64,000 nucleotides of DNA from Buxus sempervirens (GCA_947561395.2 OX387193.1:36220255-36284254), one strand, 5' to 3'. Shown: positions 1 through 11,830, numbered from the stretch's first letter. The notes: generated from the letters alone by a model not told the origin. A program made the numbers and translations.

Positions 1-410
1 TACCGGAGCGCCGCTCCACCGAAAATCCTACACCTTCACCCCACCATCCTTTGGTTCATTAATTTTCCACCTAGATAATTACATCAAAACTTAATTGACT
101 CTACCAAAATTCACTTTATACTATTTTATTAATTATTACAATATAATCTAATTACCATTTACTTGATTTACATAATCTCCGATTTGTTCTGAAATTCCCA
201 AAACACCCTCGTGACACTCCACCATAAACCAATAAATTAAAATATAATAATAATAATTATTTTTTTTTTATAATTAGAATTTCCACCCAGATTCACCCGC
301 GAATTCCAGTTTAACCACTTAATCTCTTTTTCGGAACTTTCCATCACTTAAATAAGTTAATGATCCCAAAATCAAAATTTTAATTAATACTAAAAATTCG
401 GGGTTTTACA
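1..410 (-). repeat. End of a minus-oriented Tekay/Del-like LTR (cut by window edge)
   Basis: The stretch ends in TTCGGGGTTTTACA at 397-410, the same end as the LTRs of element A, so this is the plus-strand right end of an LTR whose element reads on the minus strand. No polypurine tract follows position 410, so it is either a solo LTR or an outer 5' LTR. It sits inside the old Tat-like LTR that continues at 411. Its other end and its target duplication lie outside the window. No coding potential was seen. Confidence 0.7.
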
Positions 411-1352
411 CCAGAATAGCCACGGGTATCTGCTGGTCTTCTCTCCAGGGGCACCTGTGAACTTCTGTGGGTCTCTAAGCACACCCACAGTAGTTAAAAA
501 ACTCATTTCACAGCCAAAACATGCTTTTCATCCATTCATTCGTTCACACATATGCTCGATCGGCATAAAAAAACTAAACTAAACAAGAAAATTAGTAGCC
601 ATGCATGAGGACACCACCATGGAGTATGCAAAAACAATAGATATAATGATGAGTGTGTGGATGTGTAAGATGTTTTTATCATATATGCATGATCATGAGG
701 ACAAGCTATAGATTTATAAAGCTAGCAAGCGACAAAAGAAACTAACCACTCACTTTGACTGAAGGGGAAGAGGGGAGAGATTGAGGGATACAATGGAGAT
801 TGAAAGAGGACATATCCCTCTTCTAAAATAATATTAACAAGCCAAAAGTTAGATCTAAGCTTACTTAAATCACCTACTTTTGATCTTACAAAAGAACCCT
901 TCCTCCCACTTCCGTACAGAGTCTCCCTCTTACCATGGGGACACTCCAGCAGCATGTCAAAAGAAATCACATGGTGAGCAAAAGACTATAAAACATTAAT
1001 CCGAAGGTAACCAAAAGGAGAAGCTTGCTTAAAAGAACTTTACTTCAATACATATTGAAAAATACACAACAAACGTTATTACCTTGGTATTTCCTTCTCT
1101 CTTAGGAGTGCGATGGTCCTCTGGAAGATGCAGACAGCAGTTTGAATACTCTCCTTGGCTTCGAAACACCTCTTCTAACTCACCTCCATGATTGAGTGGA
1201 ATTGGAAGATGGTAGTATAGAGCTTGGAGGGGTTGGAGGGGGTTTAAAGGCTTAATCAGCGTAGAGAAGAGTGGTTCAGAGTTTCAGGAAGTTGAGGAGA
1301 TAGAGAGAGAGCAGTGGAAAACCAACCAGCCCTTGTCTACTATTCGGATTTT

Positions 1353-1362
1353 CTATTTATAG
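1353..1362 (-). promoter_or_regulatory. Putative TATA box of the Tat-like LTR
   Basis: On the minus strand this reads CTATAAATAG, a good plant TATA box. It lies just downstream (in the sense of the element) of the palindrome array at 1377-1586. The other Tat-like LTR has the same arrangement, with TATAAAAG at 61277-61284. Confidence 0.5.
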
Positions 1363-1376
1363 CAAACAGGTTGGAA

Positions 1377-1586
1377 ACCACACATAATATGCGGTTTGGT
1401 CTCAACCGCATGGTATGTGCGGTTCGGCCACGTCTTTTCAGCAATCATTAGGGTACAAACTTGGGCGGTGTGCAGACTGACGAAAAGTGAACCGCACTTA
1501 CAGTGCGGTTGCTTTTTGTCTACCACTTGCCCTGATTGGCTCATGCAAGTGGTGGTCGAAAAATCAACCGTACACTATATGCGGTC
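1377..1586. repeat. Array of 21-bp palindromes upstream of the TATA box
   Basis: Four units of the form AACCGCA-N7-TGCGGTT start at 1377, 1404, 1490 and 1565. The unit at 1404-1424 has perfect 7-bp arms and the unit at 1490-1510 has perfect 8-bp arms. The first and last each carry mismatches. The units are irregularly spaced and lie directly upstream of the minus-strand TATA box. Confidence 0.75.
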
Positions 1587-1630
1587 ATGACCTTTTCTCT
1601 CCCTCTTTTTGGTTGAGTTGACGGCTGAGG

Positions 1631-3979
1631 TGTAACGCCCCGAACCCGGGGTCAGTCCAAACCGGCACCTGACCCGAACCCGGTTCGCTACTGTAACAAC
1701 CCGAATTTAGTTCAACAACCAAATCCGAGGTGTTACTGGCCCATATCAATCACAACATCAATAACATACCAGACCAAAGAAAGTAAATCCAATCCATATA
1801 TTAATCCATCAGAGTTGCGGAAACAAGTATGTGCGGAAGTGTAGATTAAAATCATCAAACAAGCATGAAGCTTGACCATCAATCAATAGTATCAAAGTCT
1901 GGTAGAATGAACTGGTTACTAAATCTCTCTTGTCTCTCTCATACATCAAATCCAATTAATGATAATAAACCAATTAAAAATGCTAAGTCTATAACATCAA
2001 TCCACCTCAGATAAGATCGGGATAATAGTAATCCTCTGGAGAATACTCAGCTATCTCTCCCTGGAAGTCTAAGAGATCCCCCTCTCGCGTATCAGCTGAA
2101 AAAATGGAATAACAGTAGGGTGAGATACGAATATCCCAGTAGGTAACACATGCATGATTAAACAGTTAATATACGGAAAGTAGCAGTTCATGCACGAATA
2201 AGTCACATCGATTAATCAGGCTCGTATAATCATTCGTATCATTCGTAAATACAAAACAATATACTAAACAGTTCTAGAGATGAATTCCAGCAAGTTTAAT
2301 ATGAAAATACCATAGTCAAATCAGTAACATAATTCATACATTGCCAGGATGTACTAAACAGTCACATCCAACCAATATCCCAAACACATGCCTCCCGCAT
2401 GTACCACAATAATAACAAGTTTTATGATTTCAGGGTCATTGTAGGACTCACAAAGTTAGATAAACCTTTTGAGATGATTCTCAACCAATTGCTATACCAC
2501 CGTGCGACTTAGGAGCGATGCTACTAATGATACTCAAGCCCCATGCAGCGCAGCTTAGACAAGAGCCGTAGTCACCGACTTATTGCACACGTACCCATCA
2601 AAGTTGGCATGTACCACCAGCATGCAGCACCAGAATCAATACATGGAGGTGGTTGCTTATCCACATGTACAGGGAATCACCAGCGGCTCACCGGGGTGTC
2701 CCTCCAGACATAGGACCTTCCCAGACAAACTAACTTGCAAAGGAAGCGCGACGCATATAGGAGTAACTCAACTCAAATGACATATCCCTCAGCTATCTAG
2801 CTACGACTATGGATCCACAACCAGCTATGCCCACTAGACTCCAAAACTTCCCAAAAGTTTCATATTCTATAAGGGTTGGTGCCTAGCGGCATATAATGGT
2901 TATATCTGTACATTTACTTCAATATTTGTTCATCTGAATTCAGTATTCTCTTTAGAAAGTATTCTGATTTATAATGTCATTTAGAGGTATTTAGATAGTC
3001 AAATGGTAGTTAGGCTTTTCCAAAATCACGTTTCTCATTTACCTTCAAAACTTGGCAACTATTGTCCTAAATATCTCCCTAATTTGTTTTTCTGTAAAAC
3101 AGGGGTTTAGGTAGTTTATTTTGGTCTTAAACCACCTTAATTAATCATTAAAATTGTCTAAAAATAGTTTAGAATTGAATTAGGTTCGAAATTATGAAAA
3201 ATTGGAAATTCTGTTGAGAGCGCCTAGGATCGCTCAGGATCGCCCTGCCGGTCCCAGGTCAGCGGTCGTGTATTTTCGAGCGCCCGCGGTCCGTCTTCTC
3301 GCGGTCTACGGCGCCCTAATTTTATTCAACCAGCGCCGAGGATCGCCGACGAGCGCCGAGCACAGTCGAGGTCGGCGGTCGTGCGAAATCGAGCCGAAAT
3401 AGTTCTAACTCACGATTTTTCTCGTCTAAACTCATTTTAGTGTATTTCTAACATGCTTAGCTAACTAAATACAACATTACATATCATAGAAACATGCATT
3501 TGCGATTAACCAAGGAAAAATCCAATTTCAAAACCAAAACGGTGTCACCTACCTCGTATACGCGATTCTCCTCTTCTCTTCTGAACAGCAAACCCCCAAA
3601 CCTCTCCTCAGTTGCAAGGCAAGGCTCTGAGCAAGTTCCCTTGGTCTTCCCTCTTCCTTCTCTTCCTTCTCTTCTCGGTCGTTTCAACTCTCGTCGTTTG
3701 CGGCTGAATAATACGAGCGAGAATACGATTAGGTTATTTTAATACATATATATACTCCCTGATCCCATGCATCTCCCATGCAAACTCTCCCATACACCTC
3801 GCCCAATTAAAATACGTACCTCGATATCTCAAGATCGGACGGTCAGATCTGCGTCTAATTCTGGATCTTCACTAAACTGATCACCCCCTACAAGAATAAA
3901 ATATTCCCATCAATCATAACTCTCAGTAATATTATTTACTAATTTAATTTATTATTTAAGTAAAATTCGGGGTTTTACA
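1631..3979 (-). repeat. Element A 3' LTR
   Basis: The LTR begins TGTAACGCCCCGAACCCGGG and ends TTCGGGGTTTTACA on the plus strand. A second terminus-like motif, TGTAACAACCCGAATTTAG, sits 61 bp inside at 1692-1710. A hairpin common to all Tekay LTRs here is at 2122-2137. A GC-rich island rich in CG and GCGCC words is at about 3214-3392. The stop codon of the integrase frame lies 24 bp inside this LTR. Short open frames in it recur in the other LTR and have no coding support. Confidence 0.95.
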
Positions 3980-4867
3980 TCCTCCCCTCCTAAAAGAAAA
4001 ATTTCGTCCTCGAAATTTACCTTGTGGTTCTGGAAATAAGTTGGGATACTTTTTCTGCATTTCCGATTCCAATTCCCATGTAGCTTCCTCAGTCGTGTGG
4101 TTTTGCCAAAGTACTTTCACAAGTGGTATTACTTTAGTACGGAGAACCTGTTCCTTCCTGTCCAAAATCTCAACTGGATGCTCCTCGTAAGTCAAGTCCC
4201 CTCGCACTACTATCGGTTCATGCTGAATGATATGAGTAGGGTCGTGCACGTACTTCCTCAACATAGAAACATGGAATACGTCATGAACTCCTTCCAATTG
4301 TGTAGGTAAAGCCAATCTGTATGCTAATGGTCCCACTGTACCCTTAATCTCAAACGGACCTATATATCTGGGAGCCAATTTGCCTTTCTTTCCAAACCTC
4401 TTGATTCCACGAGATGGTGATATCTTCAGAAATACCCAATCTCCAACTTCAAAATGCAAGTCTCTTCTTCTGGTATCTGCATAACTCTTTTGACGACTCT
4501 GGGCTGTAAGCATGTTTCGCCTAATCTGATTCACCTTCTCAATGCTATCTTGTACAATCTGGGGCCCAATGAGTTGTCTTTCACCAACTTCCACCCAGCA
4601 CACTGGGGATCTACACGGTCTTCCATAAAGTGCCTCGAATGGTGCCATCTGAATACTCGCTTGATAGCTGTTATTATAGGCAAACTCCACCAATGGTAGG
4701 TGCTGATTCCAACTGCCTCCCCAATCCATAACACAGCATCTCAACATGTCTTCCAAAGTCTGAATGGTACGCTCGGACTGTCCATCTGTCTGAGGATGAT
4801 AACTAGTGCTGAAATTAAGCTTAGTCCCCAAAGCTGCCTGAAATGCAAGCCAAAAGCGTGCTGTGAA
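3956..4867 (-). pseudogene. pol: Integrase C-terminal half and chromodomain-like tail, element A
   Basis: This is the last open segment of the element A polyprotein, in the same frame as the segment before it and cut off from it by a TGA at 4868-4870. It starts within the integrase core ([13 protein letters not shown]), has the [10 protein letters not shown] block with the third catalytic residue Glu (codon 4772-4774, exactly 35 residues after the second Asp), the [16 protein letters not shown] region, and ends in a chromodomain-like segment ([20 protein letters not shown] to EEATWELE). In chromoviruses this tail is thought to steer integration to particular chromatin. The frame reads through the polypurine tract and stops 24 bp inside the LTR. 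Integrase joins cDNA ends to host DNA in the nucleus. The TGA is most simply a CGA-to-TGA change. The first in-frame Met after it is at 4831. Confidence 0.9.
3980..3991 (-). other. Polypurine tract of element A
   Basis: On the minus strand this is AGGAGGGGAGGA, directly abutting the 3' LTR. It would be the RNase-H-resistant primer for plus-strand DNA synthesis. It overlaps the end of the integrase open frame. Confidence 0.9.
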
Positions 4868-7800
4868 TCATGCATCTCTATCAGACACTATAGAAACCGG
4901 CACTCCATGAAGTCTCACTATCTCCCTGACATATAACTCAGCTAAAGACTTCAATGGCTGTGTAGTGCTCATAGGCAAGAAATGTGCGGACTTAGTTAGT
5001 CTATCCACGACAACCCAAATAGCATCTTCCTTCTTTGCTGTCAGTGGTAATCCAGATACAAAATCCATAGTTACATGCTCCCACTTCCACTCTGGGATAG
5101 GAAGTGACTGAAGTAAACCAGGTGGTTTCCAATGTTCAGCTTTTACTTGCTGGCATATCAAACACTTTGCCACATACTCTGCAATCTCTCTCTTCATTCC
5201 TGACCACCAATAGATTTCTTTCAAGTTCTTGTACATTTTCGTACTTCCTGGGTGAACTGCATACTTCGATCTATGACCCTCTGATAATATCTTCTCCTTA
5301 ATCTCCTCATCAGCTGGAACACAAATACGACTTCTATATCTCAATAGCCCATCTCTATCTGAAAAGTCTACAGCTGCCTCAGATCCTCTACTCATCATCT
5401 CCCTAGTCTGGATCAGCTGTGGGTCAATCAGTTGTTTCTCCCGAATCAACTGAACCAAATCTGGTTCAATCTGAACACGAGCAACTCGGATCACTCCATC
5501 TTGTGGCATGCTAAACTCTCCCTGCCAATCTCTGACTGAATCAATCAATCTACACTGGCTCATCATGAAAGCTGCTAAAGTAGCTATTTGACCTTCAACT
5601 GAACTTTTTCTACTCAAAGCATCCGCCACTACATTTGCCTTACCAGGGTGGTATTGCAAAGTAAACTTGAAATCCTTTAACAAATCCATCCACCTTCGCT
5701 GCCTCATATTCAGGTCTTTCTGTGAAAACAGATATCTCAAGCTCTTATGATCAGAAAAGATCTCAAACTCTACTCCATAAAGGTAATGCCTCCATAGCTT
5801 CAATGCAAAGACTATGGCTGCAAGCTCCAAATCGTGGGTAGGGTAGTTCTTCTCATGCGGCCTCAACAACCTCGAAGCATACGCTATAACTCTGCCCTGC
5901 TGCATCAATACACATCCCAAGCCTATCCTAGAAGCATCACAATATACTGCAAATGCCTCATCCATGGATGGCACAATCAACACTGGTGCAGTAGTCAATC
6001 TCTGCTTCAATTCCTGAAAACTCTGCTCACATTTCTCATCCCATTGAAACTTCACTGCTTTCTTGGTTAGATTAGATAACGGTGCAGCTATACGCGAAAA
6101 TCCTGCAATGAATCTCCTATAGTAACCTGCCATACCAAGGAAACTCCTGACCTCTGTCACTGTAGTAAGCCTAGGCCATTCTGCCACTGCCTTAACCTTC
6201 TCAGGGTCCACAGATATACCCTCTCCTGAGATAACATGACCTAAGAAAGAAATTTGCCTTAGCCAAAACTGGCATTTGCTAAATTTCCCATACAACCCGT
6301 GGTCTCTCAAAGTGTGCAATACTGCCTTCAAATGCCCTACATGTGCTTCTCGGGTCTTAGAATATACTAGGATGTCATCAATGAACACCACTACAAAACT
6401 ATCCAAGTATGCATGAAAAATTCTGTTCATGAGGTCCATGAAAACAGCTGGGGCATTGGTCAACCCAAAAGGCATAACCAAGAACTCATAATGCCCATAG
6501 CGTGTACGAAAAGCTGTCTTCTCTATGTCCTCCTCTGCTACTCTCACCTGGTGATATCCTGACCTCAAGTCTATCTTTGAGAACCAAGATGCTCCTCCTA
6601 ACTGATCAAACAGGTCATCAATCCTAGGCAACGGATACTTGTTCTTCACTGTTACTTGATTCAGTTGCCTATAATCGATACACATCCTCATGCTACCATC
6701 CTTCTTCTGGACAAACAGAACTGGAGCGCCCCACGGAGACATACTCGGTCTGATGAAACCTTTTTCCTGGAGCTCATCTAACTGTTTCTTAAGTTCCTCC
6801 TGTTCTGATTTCGCAAGCCTATAGGGTGGTTTCGAAACTGGAGCCGTACCAGGCATCAACTGTATCCTGAACTCTACTCCTCTAGCAGGTGGTAATCCAG
6901 GTAAATCCTCTGGAAACACATCCGCAAACTCCTGTACAACAGGTACATCGGAGATGACAAGGGTGTCACTCCTAAGCTCCTCTGCTATCACAGATGCTAC
7001 CAGACCAATCCGAGACTTCAACCCCTCACATTTGAAACAATGAGTGGTCTGATCTGGCCCTCTAACTATCACTGTACCCGCATAACAGTCCAATGTCACA
7101 TGGTGTCTACATAGCCAATCCATCCCCAATATCACATCAAAACCTCCAATGTCTAAGGCAATCAAATCACCAGACAACTCTAATCTACCCAATCTAATCA
7201 TACAGTCTCTATACATATGCTCCACTCGAGTAGACTCTCCCAAAGGTGTGTGCACAGACAAAACAGCATCCAATTCAGTGGGTGACAAACCAATCCGTTG
7301 TGCACAAGCAGGCGATATAAAAGAATGGGAAGCACCAGAATCAAACAGAACACATGCTGATCTACCACAGATGAAGAGAATACCTCCAATCAACTCAGGT
7401 GTCTCGGGATCACCCTCAATATCCTCCACACGATCGGGCTCACGCTCCTCATGTGCATCCACTGCATATACCCTCGCTGGCTGCTGCTGAGCAGGTACTG
7501 TCTGGCTCTGGCCTCCTCTCTGAACTGATCCTCTGCACTGGGGCTTCTGTCCAACCGGTGCTCTCTGAGCTGGCTGCTGAAACTGTGGCCTCTGTGGAAA
7601 AGCAGGCGCGGTCTCTGGCGATGGTAATGCCGGTCGTGGCACTGCTAACGGCTGATAACTAGTAGGAAACCGACAATCCGTGATCCTGTGACCCGGCCTA
7701 CCGCATCGGTAGCAGGTGCCTGGCGCTGCAACACATGGTCCAGGTACATGGTATCTGCCACAACTGCCACATGCCCTCGGAGCTGCTCTATACTGTCCTC

Positions 7801-8317
7801 CCGCAGGCTCTGCCCTAGACCAGTCTCTGGGTCTCTTGTTCCCACTAAGGAAACCTCTCTGATCTGCCGGCCTCGTAGGCGGCCTAGCTCTGCTCTGACT
7901 CGCTCTAGCCTCCAAGTCACTCTCAGCTCTAGTGGCTCTACGTACCACGTCCTTCAATTCGGTGCACAGGAGTACGGTCAGCATACTCCTAATCTTAGGC
8001 TTCAGACCCCGCTCAAAATGTGAAGTCAGCCTCCGCTCATCCTGTGTCATATGAGGTGCAAATCGAGACAAGGCTGCAAATCTAGCCTCGTACTGAGCCA
8101 CTGTCTGGCCTCCCTGTGTAATCTCCATAAATTCCCGCTCCTTCTTGAGCCGGACTTCCTCAGAAAAGTACTGGTCATAGAAGACCTCTCTGAATCTATC
8201 CCAAGTCATGTACGTAGCCTGTGGATCCTGCCTCTTCCTGGCTGTCCACCAATGCACTGCCTCTCCCTCAAACAAGAATGCTGCCAATCGCACTCTCCTG
8301 TCCATCGGGCATCCCAT
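4868..8317 (-). pseudogene. gag-pol: Gag C-terminal part, protease, RT, RNase H, integrase N-terminal half, element A
   Basis: This is an 1,149-codon open segment counted from the Met at 8317; the frame is open from the TAG at 8330-8332. In order it shows: the retrotransposon gag domain ([22 protein letters not shown]); a CCHC zinc knuckle at Cys202, Cys205, His210, Cys215; aspartic protease FDSGAS with Asp326; reverse transcriptase with the FIDD box at 645-648; RNase H with CDAS (Asp794) and DHKSL; the integrase zinc region ([12 protein letters not shown] to CLICQQ); and integrase Asp1085 (TMDF) and Asp1146 (SDRD). It would make virus-like particles, process them, copy the RNA and begin integration. 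A TGA at 4868-4870 removes the end of integrase. All catalytic residues I looked for are present, so the damage is limited to the two stops. Confidence 0.93.
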
Positions 8318-8329
8318 GGCCTCAAAAAT

Positions 8330-8659
8330 CTACTCGACTCGCATCAGCCATCTCTCAGCCTCCATAGGATCTGGTCGTCCACTAAAGATAGGTGGATCCA
8401 ACTTCCTGAACTGTTCGAGATCCTTGGCCGTATGTATGGCCCTCTCGTGTACAGGCTCCTCTCCATGACCATTGCCACCATTTCCGCCATTTCCCTGCTG
8501 GCTCAGCCTCTCCTCTCTCTCCTTGGCAAGAAGCTCTGCCAGGCTGCTAACAACAGTCCATATATCACCCCCTGGAGGTGGTGGAGGTAATGGAACATCC
8601 TGCGGCTCCTCCTCAATAGGATCAACTCTAGCACGTCTTCCCCTACCAGCCATCTGCAA
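8330..8659 (-). pseudogene. gag: Gag N-terminal segment, element A
   Basis: This is a 109-codon frame that starts MQMAGRGRRARVDP; the second Met at 8653 gives the usual MAGRGR start of this family. It contains a proline run, a Gly/Asn-rich linker and the start of the gag domain (PMEAERWLMRVE). A TAG at 8330-8332 stops it. The next codons ([12 protein letters not shown]) continue in the same frame into the segment ending at 8317, so one base change separates the two. Gag is the structural protein of the cytoplasmic particle. The primer site and 5' LTR lie just upstream. Confidence 0.88.
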
Positions 8660-8763
8660 AATACAATTTCACTTGTTAGAATCCAATAATTCTAGGGGTT
8701 CTATCTAGCGTACTCACAATCCCATTCCCCTAAAGCTGGCTAATTCTAAGGTTAGGACCATTT

Positions 8764-8774
8764 CTCTGATACCA
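8764..8774 (-). other. Primer binding site, initiator-Met tRNA type, element A
   Basis: On the minus strand this reads TGGTATCAGAG, the complement of the 3' end of plant initiator methionine tRNA. It is separated from the 5' LTR (starting at 8779) by four bases. It fixes the element's orientation. Confidence 0.93.
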
Positions 8775-8778
8775 TCTC

Positions 8779-11127
8779 TGTAACGCCCCGAACCCGGGGT
8801 CAGTCCAAACCGGCACCTGACCCGAACCCGGTTCGCTACTGTAACAACCCGAATTTAGTTCAACAACCAAATCCGAGGTGTTACTGGCCCATATCAATCA
8901 CAACATCAATAACATACCAGACCAAAGAAAGTAAATCCAATCCATATATTAATCCATCAGAGTTGCGGAAACAAGTATGTGCGGAAGTGTAGATTAAAAT
9001 CATCAAACAAGCATGAAGCTTGACCATCAATCAATAGTATCAAAGTCTGGTAGAATGAACTGGTTACTAAATCTCTCTTGTCTCTCTCATACATCAAATC
9101 CAATTAATGATAATAAACCAATTAAAAATGCTAAGTCTATAACATCAATCCACCTCAGATAAGATCGGGATAATAGTAATCCTCTGGAGAATACTCAGCT
9201 ATCTCTCCCTGGAAGTCTAAGAGATCCCCCTCTCGCGTATCAGCTGAAAAAATGGAATAACAGTAGGGTGAGATACGAATATCCCAGTAGGTAACACATG
9301 CATGATTAAACAGTTAATATACGGAAAGTAGCAGTTCATGCACGAATAAGTCACATTGATTAATCAGGCTCGTATAATCATTCGTATCATTCGTAAATAC
9401 AAAACAATATACTAAACAGTTCTAGAGATGAATTCCAGCAAGTTTAATATGAAAATACCATAGTCAAATCAGTAACATAATTCATACATTGCCAGGATGT
9501 ACTAAACAGTCACATCCAACCAATATCCCAAACACATGCCTCCCGCATGTACCACAATAATAACAAGTTTTATGATTTCAGGGTCATTGTAGGACTCACA
9601 AAGTTAGATAAACCTTTTGAGATGATTCTCAACCAATTGCTATACCACCGTGCGACTTAGGAGCGATGCTACTAATGATACTCAAGCCCCATGCAGCGCA
9701 GCTTAGACAAGAGCCGTAGTCACCGACTTATTGCACACGTACCCATCAAAGTTGGCATGTACCACCAGCATGCAGCACCAGAATCAATACATGGAGGTGG
9801 TTGCTTATCCACATGTACAGGGAATCACCAGCGGCTCACCGGGGTGTCCCTCCAGACATAGGACCTTCCCAGACAAACTAACTTGCAAAGGAAGCGCGAC
9901 GCATATAGGAGTAACTCAACTCAAATGACATATCCCTCAGCTATCTAGCTACGACTATGGATCCACAACCAGCTATGCCCACTAGACTCCAAAACTTCCC
10001 AAAAGTGTCATATTCTATAAGGGTTGGTGCCTAGCGGCATATAATGGTTATATCTGTACATTTACTTCAATATTTGTTCATCTGAATTCAGTATTCTCTT
10101 TAGAAAGTATTCTGATTTATAATGTCATTTAGAGGTATTTAGATAGTCAAATGGTAGTTAGGCTTTTCCAAAATCACGTTTCTCATTTACCTTCAAAACT
10201 TGGCAACTATTGTCCTAAATATCTCCCTAATTTGTTTTTCTGTAAAACAGGGGTTTAGGTAGTTTATTTTGGTCTTAAAGCACCTTAATTAATCATTAAA
10301 ATTGTCTAAAAATAGTTTAGAATTGAATTAGGTTCGAAATTATGAAAAATTGGAAATTCTGTTGAGAGCGCCTAGGATCGCTCAGGATCGCCCTGCCGGT
10401 CCCAGGTCAGCGGTCGTGTATTTTCGAGCGCCCGCGGTCCGTCTTCTCGCGGTCTACGGCGCCCTAATTTTATTCAACCAGCGCCGAGGATCGCCGACGA
10501 GCGCCGAGCACAGTCGAGGTCGGCGGTCGTGCGAAATCGAGCCGAAATAGTTCTAACTCACGATTTTTCTCGTCTAAACTCATTTTAGTGTATTTCTAAC
10601 ATGCTTAGCTAACTAAATACAACATTACATATCATAGAAACATGCATTTGCGATTAACCAAGGAAAAATCCAATTTCAAAACCAAAACGGTGTCACCTAC
10701 CTCGTATACGCGATTCTCCTCTTCTCTTCTGAACAGCAAACCCCCAAACCTCTCCTCAGTTGCAAGGCAAGGCTCTGAGCAAGTTCCCTTGGTCTTCCCT
10801 CTTCCTTCTCTTCCTTCTCTTCTCGGTCGTTTCAACTCTCGTCGTTTGCGGCTGAATAATACGAGCGAGAATACGATTAGGTTATTTTAATACATATATA
10901 TACTCCCTGATCCCATGCATCTCCCATGCAAACTCTCCCATACACCTCGCCCAATTAAAATACGTACCTCGATATCTCAAGATCGGACGGTCAGATCTGC
11001 GTCTAATTCTGGATCTTCACTAAACTGATCACCCCCTACAAGAATAAAATATTCCCATCAATCATAACCCTCAGTAATATTATTTACTAATTTAATTTAT
11101 TATTTAAGTAAAATTCGGGGTTTTACA
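8779..11127 (-). repeat. Element A 5' LTR
   Basis: It matches the LTR at 1631-3979 base for base at an offset of 7,148 except for four substitutions (two transitions, two transversions). It carries the conserved hairpin at 9270-9285 and the GC-rich island at about 10362-10540. Confidence 0.95.
10894..10902 (-). promoter_or_regulatory. Putative TATA box in the element A 5' LTR
   Basis: A TATATATAT run occurs on the minus strand, followed in the sense direction by a pyrimidine/purine-biased leader. The same site in the 3' LTR is at 3746-3754. Only the composition and placement support it. Confidence 0.35.
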
Positions 11128-11132
11128 TGAGG

Positions 11133-11457
11133 TGACTCAGCCGCCAACTCGGATGAATCAAGCTTCTCCAATTTATGTATTTTTTATTCATCTTGATTAA
11201 CTTAATTAAGACGTTTTAAGTTTTGACTGATTTGCCCTTGGGACCATTTTGCTCATATTTTTTTTCCATCCGGGCTCCGATTCCTGTAAACTTAATTGCG
11301 TTGGAATTGTGTCGGGATTCTCTACCCATTGGGATAGGGTGTATCAATCAATTTTGGCTCAGGCAGAAAGTCATTTTTTGCTCTTTAGGGTTTAGACCTG
11401 TCTTTTAGGGTTTTGCTTTCGGGCTTTTTAGAGGGGTGCAAAAATGAGGTGCTTACA
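11133..11457 (-). repeat. Tat-like LTR, right part (split by element A)
   Basis: This piece ends in AAAATGAGGTGCTTACA, like the end of the LTR at 59208-62269. It also shares that LTR's phrases GGGCTCCGATTCCTGTAAAC and GTGTCGGGATTCTCTA, with small differences. Together with 411-1630 it forms one LTR interrupted by element A. It lies inside the gag region of element D, which resumes at 11458. Confidence 0.75.
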
Positions 11458-11830
11458 TTCAATATCCACCTCTCACCTTCCATGGGGTCTGCCCGACCTC
11501 CAAAAGGTGGGGTCCCATCTTAGGGAACCTCTCCAGCTCACGTGCACCTAAGTCATCAATATGGTCCCTCCCGGGGGCCCTCTCATCCCCTCAGTTCCTC
11601 TCGGCTCTACCAATCAAATCCGGAATAGCCCCAATGGCTTTCCAAATATCCTCCTGTGGGACACGAGCAACAACAGGTGGTGGAGGAGGAATAGGTTGCA
11701 CCATCGGACCCACAGCTGGAGGGTCTACACACGGCTCTGCCCGTGGGGCCTCAAATGGCTCTGGCTCCCCAGTTGGCATCATCCTAGGAATGGATATTGC
11801 TCTACCTCTGCCTCTCACTCTAGTACTCAT
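11458..11830 (-). pseudogene. gag: Gag N-terminal fragment of old Tekay element D
   Basis: The minus-strand frame starts at the Met at 11830 (MSTRVRGRGRAISIPRMMP), has a proline run and the PQEDIWKAIGAIPDLIGRAE segment, and stops at a TGA at 11591-11593 where the copy in element C has an Arg codon (CGA-to-TGA type change). Beyond the stop the gag match goes on with damage (GDERAPGRDHIDDLGAREL) to 11458, where the Tat-like LTR interrupts it. It is closely related to the gag of element C (30885-31530 and 35506-35700). The rest of element D presumably lies left of the window. Confidence 0.8.

Larger units (their letters stand above)
411..1630 (-). repeat. Tat-like LTR, left part (split by element A)
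   Basis: This AT-rich stretch has no convincing gene. It resembles the LTR at 59208-62269 in layout: a purine/pyrimidine-biased leader, a minus-strand TATA box (1353-1362), then an array of short palindromes at higher coordinates. The LTR continues after element A at 11133-11457, where the match to the end of the 59208-62269 LTR is clear (shared GAGGTGCTTACA terminus). The left end is covered by the Tekay LTR at 1-410 or lies outside the window. Assignment of this left half rests on layout and continuity, not on an alignment. Confidence 0.55.
1631..11127 (-). mobile_element. Element A: full-length Tekay/Del-type Ty3/gypsy retrotransposon
   Basis: The element has two 2,349-bp LTRs (1631-3979 and 8779-11127), both TG...CA, flanked by the perfect 5-bp duplication TGAGG (1626-1630 and 11128-11132). 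It reads on the minus strand: primer site next to the right LTR, then gag, protease, RT, RNase H, integrase and a chromodomain-like tail, then a polypurine tract next to the left LTR. By eye the LTRs differ at four sites (2209/9357, 2859/10007, 3132/10280, 3921/11069), about 0.17%, so the insertion is recent. Two in-frame nonsense codons break the polyprotein. The domain order and chromodomain-like end place it among chromoviruses; Tekay/Del is my best lineage call. Confidence 0.95.

Noticed and set aside
2583-3742. Short frames repeated exactly at 9731-10890
   Set aside because: Each lies in both LTRs of element A; the repetition reflects LTR identity, not duplicated genes.
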